Part shown: positions 45,588 to 51,843 of the stretch, piece by piece
Layout: each line of letters starts with the position of its first letter
Position numbering within the stretch: the first letter of the stretch is position 1
DNA from: Synechococcales cyanobacterium S06
Lineage (GTDB): Bacteria > Cyanobacteriota > Cyanobacteriia > Cyanobacteriales > JAABRE01
NCBI GenBank assembly: GCA_011391125.1
Contig: JAABRE010000033.1
Location: 1-51,843, forward strand
Reading direction: 5' to 3'
DNA length: 51,843 bases
Position numbers and translations under genes: made by a program
Notes under the pieces: generated by a model
Seen by the model: only the letters and a program-made list of their open reading frames with translations
What the model was told of the DNA's origin: nothing
Databases searched by the model: none

Positions 45588-45987
45588 GTTTACCATTTCT
45601 AAAAAACCAAAATAAGGTAGTGATAACTCCTGAAACAACTACTAAAGCTATGGAGCGCCAATTTTTCAACTCGCCGACCTTTTCAGCTAAGTCGGGTATT
45701 TTGTCAAAAGAAGGTTTCCAGTCTTCTAAACGGGTTTTAATTTGCAATTGACTTCTGTCAATTTCATCTACTTTGTTCTCAATTCTCTCAATTTTTTGGT
45801 CTAATTTATCAATTTTCTGCTCTACTTTTTGCTCTAGTTGCTCAATTTTTTGGTCTAATTTATCAATTTTCTGCTCTACTTTTTGCTCTAGTTGCTCAAT
45901 TTTTTGGTCTAATTTATCAATTTTTTGATTTTGCTCTTTGATTAAATCTTTTATTTCTTGCAAATCGCTTTTTGTTGCTGTGGCCAT
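45583..45987 (-). CDS. Coiled-coil protein with C-terminal membrane anchor
   Basis: 134 aa, not a recognised enzyme. Residues about 8-85 are an uninterrupted coiled coil, including an 18-residue unit KIDKLDQKIEQLEQKVEQ repeated exactly twice and a third diverged copy (54-bp DNA repeat). One span (IALVVVSGVITTLFWFF) ends the protein. Shine-Dalgarno AGGAG sits 9 bp before ATG. The stop TAG and the preceding Leu codon come from the terminal repeat of the MITE at 45446-45587. A truncated duplicate lies at 46722-46883. Similar small proteins are common in cyanobacteria; function unknown. Confidence 0.82.
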   Translation of the reverse strand: MATATKSDLQEIKDLIKEQNQKIDKLDQKIEQLEQKVEQKIDKLDQKIEQLEQKVEQKIDKLDQKIERIENKVDEIDRSQLQIKTRLEDWKPSFDKIPDLAEKVGELKNWRSIALVVVSGVITTLFWFFRNGKL

Positions 45988-46018
45988 GTTATTATTCTCC
46001 TAGAATTATGTTTTTTTG

Positions 46019-46039
46019 GGTAGTGCTACGAACACTACC
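46019..46039. promoter_or_regulatory. GGTAGTG...CACTACC hairpin in the coiled-coil gene leader
   Basis: 21-bp inverted repeat (arms GGTAGTG / CACTACC) in the leader of the coiled-coil gene, about 32 bp before its ATG and followed on that strand by an A-run. The same hairpin, identical, stands before the truncated duplicate (46916-46936). Could be an operator or attenuator. Confidence 0.5.
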
Positions 46040-46148
46040 TTTAAGTTTATCTATAGTTGCTATTCGTTACAAGTCTGGTTTTGAAAAAAAGTTTGTAGGG
46101 AGATGAGGCGATCGCTTTTACCCACTGAAACCCCAACAAAATTATTTT

Positions 46149-46400
46149 TTAAACTAAAAATTTAGTAGGAATGGAAATATATTGATCTGGTTTTTCTTGT
46201 TCTTGATAAATAGCAAAAAAATGTTTTTCAATTTGTTTTAATACCTTAGCATCGTAATAAATCATGCCACAATGAAGGCAGATTTCAACTGGTGTATTAG
46301 GAACAAGTAAATACTGGCCTTTATGACTATATAAATAATCTATGTGTCGTTGTTCATAATCTTGACTTCCACAAATATTACAAGATTTAATTTCAGTCAT
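46149..46400 (-). CDS. YgiT-type (MqsA-like) zinc finger antitoxin
   Basis: 83 aa with two CxxC pairs (CNICG near residue 7, CLHCG near residue 37), the YgiT/MqsA N-terminal zinc-binding domain; no full HTH follows. The ATG overlaps the end of the DUF4258 gene by 8 bp (stop at 46393). Such pairs, DUF4258 toxin plus YgiT-type partner, are frequent in cyanobacteria. Confidence 0.88.
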   Translation of the reverse strand: MTEIKSCNICGSQDYEQRHIDYLYSHKGQYLLVPNTPVEICLHCGMIYYDAKVLKQIEKHFFAIYQEQEKPDQYISIPTKFLV

Positions 46401-46704
46401 TTTTTTTACCTCTAATTTTAGGAGTAATAAATTTTGGTGGTTTAGGAATATATACGGTAATAATAGCTATTTTTTCGCCTCGCCATCCACAAACAATGTG
46501 AATAGGTATATCATCAGCATAACCTAAAATTAAACAACTTTCACCTCTTTGATCATCTAAATAATTTTCGATAATTTCACCATTTAATAAAGCAGTTTCT
46601 ACCTGTATTAAAGTTAAATCATCTGCTTTACGTTCTCAATCAGCATGATAAGTATAAACATATAATTCATCCCGTATTTTTGATTTTATTTCTCTTATTT
46701 TCAT
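46393..46704 (-). pseudogene. DUF4258 protein (probable toxin) with an in-frame stop
   Basis: The frame from ATG 46704 reads MKIREIKSKIRDELYVYTYH, AD, then TGA at codon 23 (46636-46638), then continues ERKADDLTLIQVETALLNGE and GESCLILGYADDIPIHIVCG to the normal end at 46393. The match to DUF4258 (YHAD..RKADDLT..Q) is continuous on both sides of the stop, and only one base need differ (for example TGG to TGA). This points to a recent nonsense change or a sequencing error. Translation may restart downstream, but no good start is seen. Confidence 0.82.
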
Positions 46705-46721
46705 AAGTCAAGTGGCTATCT

Positions 46722-46883
46722 TTATTGTATAATTATCACATTTAATGGAGTTTTAAGTCTAATTACCTGATCAAATTTATCAATTTTCTGCTCTACTTTT
46801 TGGTCTAGTTGAGTAATTTTTTGATTTTGCTCTTTGATTAAATCTTTTATCTCTTGCAAATCGCTTTTTGTTGCTGTGGCCAT
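46722..46883 (-). pseudogene. Truncated duplicate of the coiled-coil gene
   Basis: 53 codons. The first 23 residues (MATATKSDLQEIKDLIKEQN, then QKI) equal those of the 134-aa gene at 45583-45987. Then a shortened coiled coil (TQLDQKVEQKIDKFDQ) runs into unrelated DNA and stops. The leader is duplicated too (about 46884-46987 matches 45988-46088). It may still be translated, since ribosome site and start are intact. Confidence 0.8.
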
Positions 46884-46915
46884 GTTATTATTCTCCTAGA
46901 ATTATGTTTTTTTTG

Positions 46916-46936
46916 GGTAGTGCTACGAACACTACC
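46916..46936. promoter_or_regulatory. GGTAGTG...CACTACC hairpin, duplicate
   Basis: Identical 21-bp inverted repeat before the truncated coiled-coil gene; see 46019-46039. Confidence 0.5.
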
Positions 46937-47132
46937 TTTAAGTTTATCTATCTTTTGCTATTCGTTACAAGGCTGGTTTTGAAAAATTTAACGAGTTTTT
47001 TTACCCTGAAATATTCTCTCATGTCAGTAATTCAAGACATTTAGGCGGGCTAAAATTAAGCTGGCATTATACAATTAAATGTTGCTCTGTTAATGTTTTC
47101 AAGTGTAATTTTAAGTAAAAAAAAGAGTTATT

Positions 47133-49247
47133 ATGACAGATTCCATTAGAATTATGATGTGTCCTCCTGATCACTACGAAGTGGATTATGTGATTAATCC
47201 TTGGATGGAGGGAAATATCCACAAGTCCTCTTTCGATCGCGCCAAGGAACAGTGGTATAAATTATATAACGTGATTAAGGAACACGCCCAAGTTGACCTC
47301 GTCAATCCCGCTAAAGGTTGGCCAGATATGGTGTTTACGGCGAATGCGGGCTTGGTTTTAGGTGATAAGGCGATCGTGTCCCGATTTTACCACAAGGAGA
47401 GACAAGGAGAAGAACCCTATTTTAAGGAATGGTTTGAAAATAATGGGTTTCAGGTGTTTGAATTACCGAAAGATCTTCCTTTTGAGGGAGCAGGAGATGC
47501 TTTATTTGATCGGGAAGGCCGTTGGTTATGGGCTGGATATGGCTTTAGATCTGAGTTGGACTCCCATTCCTATATTGCCGATTGGCTCGATACTGAGGTT
47601 TTATCTTTACGTCTGATTGATGAGCGTTTCTATCACCTTGACACTTGCTTCTGTCCTCTCGCTAATGGCTATTTACTCTATTATCCTCCCGCTTTTGATT
47701 CCTACTCCAATCGGTTGATTGAAATGCGCGTTCCTGCTGAAAAACGCATCGCCATTGATGAAGCTGACGCTGTGACTTTCTCCTGCAACGCTGTTAATGT
47801 CAATAATATTGTCATTATGAATCATCCTAGTGAGTCCCTGAAAAATCGTCTCACTCAGGTTGGTTTTACGGTGGTGGAAACTCCTTTGACAGAATTCCTC
47901 AAAGCTGGTGGAGCGGCCAAATGTCTCACTTTACGGGTGACTGAGCCAATTTTACCGGATGTTCATGCTAATAAACCCGTCGAAAGTCGCGTCATTCGTC
48001 TCGAAGGCCACCTCCTTGACTCTGGTATTATGAATCAAGCTCTTGATTTAATTAGCGAGTTAGGCGGTAGTTTCAAGGTGATGAATTTTAATCTCGGTGT
48101 GGAAAGACAAAGCGTTTCCAATGCTGAGGTGAGAATCTCTACTCCGAGTCACGAATTAATGGAAGATTTGATGACTCAATTAATCGACTTGGGAGCGATT
48201 GCACCTCCCCAAGAAACCTGCGATACTAACATTGAGGTTGTCACCAAAGACGGCGTTTCCCCCGATGATTTCTATGTTACCACCATTTATCCTACCCAAG
48301 TTCGCGTTAAATGTGAGTGGGTTAATGTGAGCAATCAACGCATGGATGGGGCGATCGTGGTTGATGATAGCGGTGAGGTTGCCACTGCTCGTTGTTGTTT
48401 ACTTCGCGACTTAAAGGTCGGTGATAAGGTCATTGTCGGTGTGGACGGTATCCGCACCATCCGTCAAACGGAATCCCGTGAACAACGCAACAAGCAAGAA
48501 TTTAGCTTCATGGGTGCAGGAGTTTCCAGTGAACGTCGTGTGGAATTAATCGTCGAACAGATTGCTTGGGAATTGCGCCAAATCCGCGATCAAGGTGGTA
48601 AAGTGGTTGTTACTGCTGGTCCTGTGGTTATTCATACCGGTGGAGGTCAACACCTGTCGAAGTTGATCCGTGATGGCTATGTCCAAGCGCTCCTCGGTGG
48701 AAATGCGATCGCCGTTCATGACATTGAGCAGTCAACCATGGGAACTTCCCTTGGCGTTGATATGCAACGGGGTACTCCAGTTAGTGGCGGCCACCGTCAT
48801 CACTTGAAAGTTATTAACAGCATTCGGCGTTATGGAAGTATAGCCCAAGCAGTACAAGAAGGAGCAATTGTCAAGGGGGTAATGTATGAATGTGTGAAAA
48901 ATAATGTTCCCTTCTGTTTAGCTGGTTCAATTCGGGATGATGGTCCTTTACCTGACACGGAAATGGACTTAATTAAGGCTCAAACCGAGTATGCTAGGTT
49001 ATTGGAAGGAGCAGACATGATTTTGATGCTGTCATCTATGTTGCATTCCATTGGGGTTGGTAACATGACTCCTGCTGGTGTGAAAATGGTCTGTGTGGAT
49101 ATCAATCCAGCCGTAGTCACCAAATTGAGCGATCGGGGTTCAGTTGAATCTGTCGGCGTTGTCACCGATGTGGGTTTATTCCTCAGTTTATTGTTGCAGC
49201 AACTTGATAAATTAACCAGTCCTTATCTGTTAACAGTTAACAGTTAA
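47133..49247 (+). CDS. argZ: Arginine dihydrolase with C-terminal ornithine cyclodeaminase-like domain (ArgZ/AgrE)
   Basis: 704 aa, matching cyanobacterial ArgZ/AgrE. The N-terminal guanidine-modifying domain (about 1-275; FTANAGLV, catalytic C264 in GGAAKCLTLRV) hydrolyses arginine to ornithine, CO2 and two ammonia. The C-terminal part (TIGR00300/LOR-SDH type; GVSSERRVELIVEQIAWELR, VTAGPVVIHTGGG, GNAIAVHDIEQSTMGTSLG) converts ornithine to proline in the Anabaena homologue. It drives the cyanobacterial ornithine-ammonia cycle and cyanophycin use. The last codons and stop lie in a GTTAACA heptamer array (49229-49249). Confidence 0.96.
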   Translation: MTDSIRIMMCPPDHYEVDYVINPWMEGNIHKSSFDRAKEQWYKLYNVIKEHAQVDLVNPAKGWPDMVFTANAGLVLGDKAIVSRFYHKERQGEEPYFKEWFENNGFQVFELPKDLPFEGAGDALFDREGRWLWAGYGFRSELDSHSYIADWLDTEVLSLRLIDERFYHLDTCFCPLANGYLLYYPPAFDSYSNRLIEMRVPAEKRIAIDEADAVTFSCNAVNVNNIVIMNHPSESLKNRLTQVGFTVVETPLTEFLKAGGAAKCLTLRVTEPILPDVHANKPVESRVIRLEGHLLDSGIMNQALDLISELGGSFKVMNFNLGVERQSVSNAEVRISTPSHELMEDLMTQLIDLGAIAPPQETCDTNIEVVTKDGVSPDDFYVTTIYPTQVRVKCEWVNVSNQRMDGAIVVDDSGEVATARCCLLRDLKVGDKVIVGVDGIRTIRQTESREQRNKQEFSFMGAGVSSERRVELIVEQIAWELRQIRDQGGKVVVTAGPVVIHTGGGQHLSKLIRDGYVQALLGGNAIAVHDIEQSTMGTSLGVDMQRGTPVSGGHRHHLKVINSIRRYGSIAQAVQEGAIVKGVMYECVKNNVPFCLAGSIRDDGPLPDTEMDLIKAQTEYARLLEGADMILMLSSMLHSIGVGNMTPAGVKMVCVDINPAVVTKLSDRGSVESVGVVTDVGLFLSLLLQQLDKLTSPYLLTVNS

Positions 49248-49249
49248 CA
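49229..49249. repeat. Heptamer GTTAACA x3 spanning the argZ stop
   Basis: Three GTTAACA units plus GTTACCA follow. The argZ C-terminus LLTVNS and its TAA stop are read from it. Confidence 0.85.
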
Positions 49250-49268
49250 GTTACCAATTACTTCTATT

Positions 49269-49396
49269 TATAGTAATTCCAAATAAAAATTAAACAAAAG
49301 TTTTTAGTTTGTTGTTGGACTTTAGTCCTAAGAAGCGCTAAAGCGCAACTACGAACCTATTTTTCAACTGTTTTAATCTTAATTGGAATTACTATA
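49269..49396. mobile_element. 128-bp TATAGTAATTCC MITE, copy 3
   Basis: Third full-length copy, 22 bp after the argZ stop. Differs from copy 1 at only a few positions by eye. Confidence 0.88.
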
Positions 49397-49468
49397 AGTG
49401 GAAGTACAACCTTACTTTCATCTAAATAATTAATTCCTTTTAATCAATTCTCTCCTTTTCAAGGAGAG

Positions 49469-50041
49469 TTAATTGTTAATTGCTGAAAAAGTGACATCTT
49501 CATAAATTTGATTAACAGACAATTTTAAATTAATACTAATTAACTCTAATTCTTGATCTTTTTGATAGGAAGAAAGTGACCAATTATTATCAGTATTACG
49601 ACGATAATAGTCGATTCTAATGTGATTTTGACTCACTAAAATATATTCTTGTAAAGAGGGTAAACTTCGATAATCAGCAAATTTGTCGCCTCGATCAAAA
49701 GCTTCGGTACTAGGTGATAAAATTTCGACAATTAAACAAGGATAACGCACAAAATTAGGAAAGTTTCTATCCCTAACATCGCAACTGACAATCACATCTG
49801 GATAATAATAGGTATTAATTGATTCTATATTTACTTTGGTATCAGAAGCATAAACTAAACAACCACTTCCACGAGTATGTACTCTAAATATAGTAGATAA
49901 GTTAATCCCAATTAACACATGATTATTACTTGCTCCGGCCATAGTATATATTACTCCATTTCTGTATTCATTTTTATTAGGACTATTTTCTTCTCTGATT
50001 AAGTATTCTTCTGATGTCAAATAAAGTTCTTTTGCTAACAT
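49469..50041 (-). CDS. Uma2 family endonuclease-like protein
   Basis: 190 aa, Uma2/DUF820 family, restriction-endonuclease-like fold. LYLTSEEYLIREENSPNKNEYRNGVIYTMAGAS at the N-terminus, then the PD-(D/E)XK core YYPDVIVSC (Asp about 94) and CLIVEILSPSTEAFDRGDKF (Glu, then K). Cyanobacterial genomes hold many paralogues; nuclease activity is predicted from fold and a biological role is unproven. Lies 214 bp from a second paralogue on the same strand, with a MITE between. Confidence 0.93.
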   Translation of the reverse strand: MLAKELYLTSEEYLIREENSPNKNEYRNGVIYTMAGASNNHVLIGINLSTIFRVHTRGSGCLVYASDTKVNIESINTYYYPDVIVSCDVRDRNFPNFVRYPCLIVEILSPSTEAFDRGDKFADYRSLPSLQEYILVSQNHIRIDYYRRNTDNNWSLSSYQKDQELELISINLKLSVNQIYEDVTFSAINN

Positions 50042-50085
50042 TTTAAATTAACTCCTTAGATAATTTAATTAATTTTTGAAGAAGA

Positions 50086-50226
50086 TATAGCACTTTCCGA
50101 TTAAATGTTATCCATCCCTCACCCCCTACCCCCTCATCCCAAGTTATCTATCCCTCACCCCCCTTCCCCCCTCATCCCAAAGGGAGAGGGGGAAAAAGAG
50201 ACACAATATCAACTAAAAATGCTATA
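50086..50226. mobile_element. TATAGCACTTTC-type MITE, copy 4, with internal duplication
   Basis: 141 bp. The left inner arm GTTATCCATCCCTCACCCCC and CCTCATCCCAA is duplicated (GTTATCTATCCCTCACCCCC), which explains the extra length compared with the about 105-bp copies. Confidence 0.8.
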
Positions 50227-50255
50227 ATTTGTCTCTGTGACAAAACCCTAATTTA

Positions 50256-50813
50256 TTAAATATTAAGCCAATTAAAAATATCATTAACGGTTAATTTTAA
50301 CTCAATTTGATCTAAGACAGGTAAGAGATTATCTCCTCTTAAAAGTTTAATATTTTGGTCAGGAAAAACAGCAAAAATAACCTCTTCTTCAGGGTTAATT
50401 AACCATCCTAAATGAGTACCATTTTTTATACAAAATAATAAATTATCTAGGACTTTGGTTAAATTTTGATCTGGGGATAAAATTTCGATACTCCAGTCAG
50501 GATAGGTGTTAAAACGATTAGCAATTCGGCCTTTTTCGGTGCGAGGAATGCGATTCCACTCAAATATTACCACATCAGGAACGATCGATCGCCCGTCAAA
50601 AGTACAACGCAATTCGGGGAAAGCATAGGCTATTTTGCTAGGTTTAGCAATATTATTAATAGCGGTAATTAATTCTGATTGAATGGTACTATGTTCTCCT
50701 TGGGGCATAATTTTTGGCTCAACTTTTCCATTAATAAATTGTGATGCAGGTTTGGTTTCTGGTTGTTGCAAAAACTCGTCTAAAGTTAGGGTTTTTTCAA
50801 GGGTAGTAATCAT
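50256..50813 (-). CDS. Uma2 family endonuclease-like protein
   Basis: 185 aa of the Uma2/DUF820 family: LTLDEFLQQPETKPASQFINGKVEPKIMPQGEHS at the start, then SIVPDVVIFEW (Asp) and PDWSIEILSPDQNLTKVLDN (Glu, K). Only moderately similar to the neighbour at 49469-50041, so this is not a recent tandem copy. Function as for that gene. Confidence 0.93.
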   Translation of the reverse strand: MITTLEKTLTLDEFLQQPETKPASQFINGKVEPKIMPQGEHSTIQSELITAINNIAKPSKIAYAFPELRCTFDGRSIVPDVVIFEWNRIPRTEKGRIANRFNTYPDWSIEILSPDQNLTKVLDNLLFCIKNGTHLGWLINPEEEVIFAVFPDQNIKLLRGDNLLPVLDQIELKLTVNDIFNWLNI

Positions 50814-50871
50814 ATTTTTAGGCTAATTTTTGTTAATTTTAACTTAAATTAATCAAAACAAAAGGTTAAAT

Positions 50872-50976
50872 TATAGCACTTTCTGATTAAGTGTTATATA
50901 TCCCTCACCCCCCTTCCCCCCTCATCCCAAAGGGAGAGGGGGAAAAAGAGGCAAAATATCAACTAAAAATGCTATA
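50872..50976. mobile_element. TATAGCACTTTC-type MITE, copy 5
   Basis: 105 bp with intact ends TATAGCACTTTCTGATTAAG and ATCAACTAAAAATGCTATA, core CCCCCCTTCCCCCCTCATCC. The cleanest copy of this family here. Confidence 0.85.
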
Positions 50977-51040
50977 GTTAGTTTTGATTTCCCTATTTTA
51001 ACAAAGAAATAGGTTAGATGTTTTTTTCTTGCTTGTTATG

Positions 51041-51843
51041 TCAAATTAAGGAATATTCCCTCAATTGTGTTACTAATTTCACGGTTTCTACACTCACTGT
51101 GACAATTTTTTGGATTAATTTAACGATATACATTTCGTCTTCTAAACGATTAGGATCATTAATTATGCCACTACGTTTTTCGGTTTTAATTTGATACTGA
51201 TCGATTATCCAATCTAAGGCACTTTTATTGCCTAATTTATATTCCCACACTTCGGGAGGAATTCCTTTTAAAGTTAGGTAATCGTTATAAATTATTGCGG
51301 TTTTATCCTTGCTTAATTTCATTTTTTCTACTCGCAAAAACCCCCCAACCCCCCTTACTAAGGAGGGCGAAAAATCGGGGTTTTCAATTAATTTTAATTT
51401 ATACTCTTTTTGCAGCTCATAATTGACATGAAGTTGCGCTAATTTTTGCCCAATTTTACTAATTTCTTTAAACAAAATCTCCCCTCCCCCTGTGGGAGAG
51501 GGGTTGGGGGTGAGGGTCTTCAAATTTTGACCTCCCCCTGTGGGAGAGGGGTTGGGGGTGAGGGTCTTCAAATTTTGACCTCCCCCTGTGGGAGAGGGGT
51601 TGGGGGTTAAAAAGGGAATTCTTGGTAATTCTCGTTTTAAATTGGCGGCATATTTACGACGATATTCGGGGTGATGTAATATACCGTAAACATAGTAAAA
51701 TATGTCCCATTTACTAATAGTTTGATCTTGATAAAATTGGCGAAATTCCTGTAAAGAATAATCGGTTATATTTTCCCTTTTATTACTACCATCTTCATTA
51801 TAAATATAAAAAGGAAAACATTGAGATTTCTCTACCATATCAT
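51041..51843 (-). CDS. Type ISP-like restriction-modification enzyme, C-terminal part, 5' end outside window
   Basis: The frame is open to the right edge, so the ATG at 51838 is probably internal. CFPFYIYNEDGSNKRENITD, then LQEFRQFYQD, then DIFYYVYGILHHPEYRRKYA and NLKRELPRIPFL are the hallmark end of type ISP/IIG enzymes. It is a paralogue of the gene at 1-2669. After PRIPFL, three 16-residue units (TLTPNPSPTGGGQNLK type) are read from a 48-bp G/C-rich DNA repeat, and a further repeat gives SPSLVRGVGG. The final about 75 residues (GIPPEVWEYKLGNKSALDWI, DQYQIKTEKRSGIINDPNR) are normal family sequence. Confidence 0.87.
   Translation of the reverse strand, partial: DMVEKSQCFPFYIYNEDGSNKRENITDYSLQEFRQFYQDQTISKWDIFYYVYGILHHPEYRRKYAANLKRELPRIPFLTPNPSPTGGGQNLKTLTPNPSPTGGGQNLKTLTPNPSPTGGGEILFKEISKIGQKLAQLHVNYELQKEYKLKLIENPDFSPSLVRGVGGFLRVEKMKLSKDKTAIIYNDYLTLKGIPPEVWEYKLGNKSALDWIIDQYQIKTEKRSGIINDPNRLEDEMYIVKLIQKIVTVSVETVKLVTQLREYSLI
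51338..51372. repeat. CCCCCCAACCCCCCTTACTAAGG-type repeat, in frame
   Basis: Short G/C hairpin (AACCCCCCTTACTAAG and GAGGG) read as SPSLVRGVGGF within the restriction gene. Confidence 0.7.
51478..51606. repeat. 48-bp tandem repeat, three units, inside a restriction gene
   Basis: Units of CCTCCCCCTGTGGGAGAGG, GGTTGGGGGTGAGGGTCTTC and AAATTTTGA in order. Read in frame as PNPSPTGGG peptides. The same edge sequence occurs in the intergenic MITE at 42453-42637. Confidence 0.9.

Noticed and set aside
47040-47132. NtcA site before argZ
   Set aside because: No GTA-N8-TAC with a properly spaced -10 box found in the leader.
49469-50813. The two Uma2 genes as transposases bringing in the region
   Set aside because: Uma2/DUF820 proteins have a restriction-endonuclease-like fold but no established transposition role; no end sequences tie them to the MITEs.

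Overview
The window comes from a cyanobacterium. It carries psbA (photosystem II D1), the cyanobacterial pair rbp-rpsU, the arginine dihydrolase argZ, cofG, glgP, a PilT-type ATPase, and many HIP1 octamers (GCGATCGC). The DNA is AT-rich and full of short interspersed repeats, which suggests a unicellular, repeat-rich genome of the Geminocystis/Cyanobacterium/Crocosphaera kind. The genus cannot be fixed from the sequence alone.

Layout. 1-2669: a type ISP/IIG-like restriction-modification gene running off the left edge. 2777-6873: fructosamine kinase, then purH, rbp and rpsU on the minus strand, and an SRPBCC protein. 7005-15201: cyclopropane-fatty-acid-synthase-like methyltransferase, a two-gene signalling operon (MASE1 hybrid histidine kinase plus REC-GGDEF diguanylate cyclase), a DUF58 protein, a PilT-like ATPase and an exported glutathione S-transferase-like protein. 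15400-19120: M3 oligopeptidase and asnS. 19213-24800: an accessory stretch with toxin-antitoxin remnants, a 52-bp relic of a psbA 3' end, an uncharacterised three-gene membrane cassette with a fused ABC transporter, and RelE-type and HicAB modules. 24895-32862: psbA, cofG, a pentapeptide/TPR protein, a MIF-like tautomerase and glgP, separated by two long repeat-filled gaps. 33165-41206: DUF697 GTPase-like protein, a HigBA-type module, a cupin protein, mnmG, a PilP/GspC-like protein and lysS. 41501-49247: SIMPL protein, trypsin-like protease with TPRs, a HicAB module, a coiled-coil gene and its truncated duplicate flanking a YgiT/DUF4258 module, and argZ. 49469-51843: two Uma2-family proteins and the C-terminal part of a second type ISP enzyme running off the right edge.

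Housekeeping genes (purH, rbp, rpsU, asnS, lysS, mnmG, glgP, argZ, psbA) form the backbone. The accessory layer consists of toxin-antitoxin loci (intact and decayed), two restriction-modification genes, Uma2 proteins, and at least seven families of small palindromic or MITE-like repeats. No transposase gene is present, so the repeats are presumably mobilised in trans.

The repeats do visible work. They interrupt a vapBC-like locus, bracket toxin-antitoxin modules, supply stop codons to two genes, extend a cupin protein and insert in frame into both restriction genes. Three elements show target-site duplications. The best candidate for an undescribed system is the three-gene membrane cassette at 20319-23412, which lies between the psbA relic and psbA.
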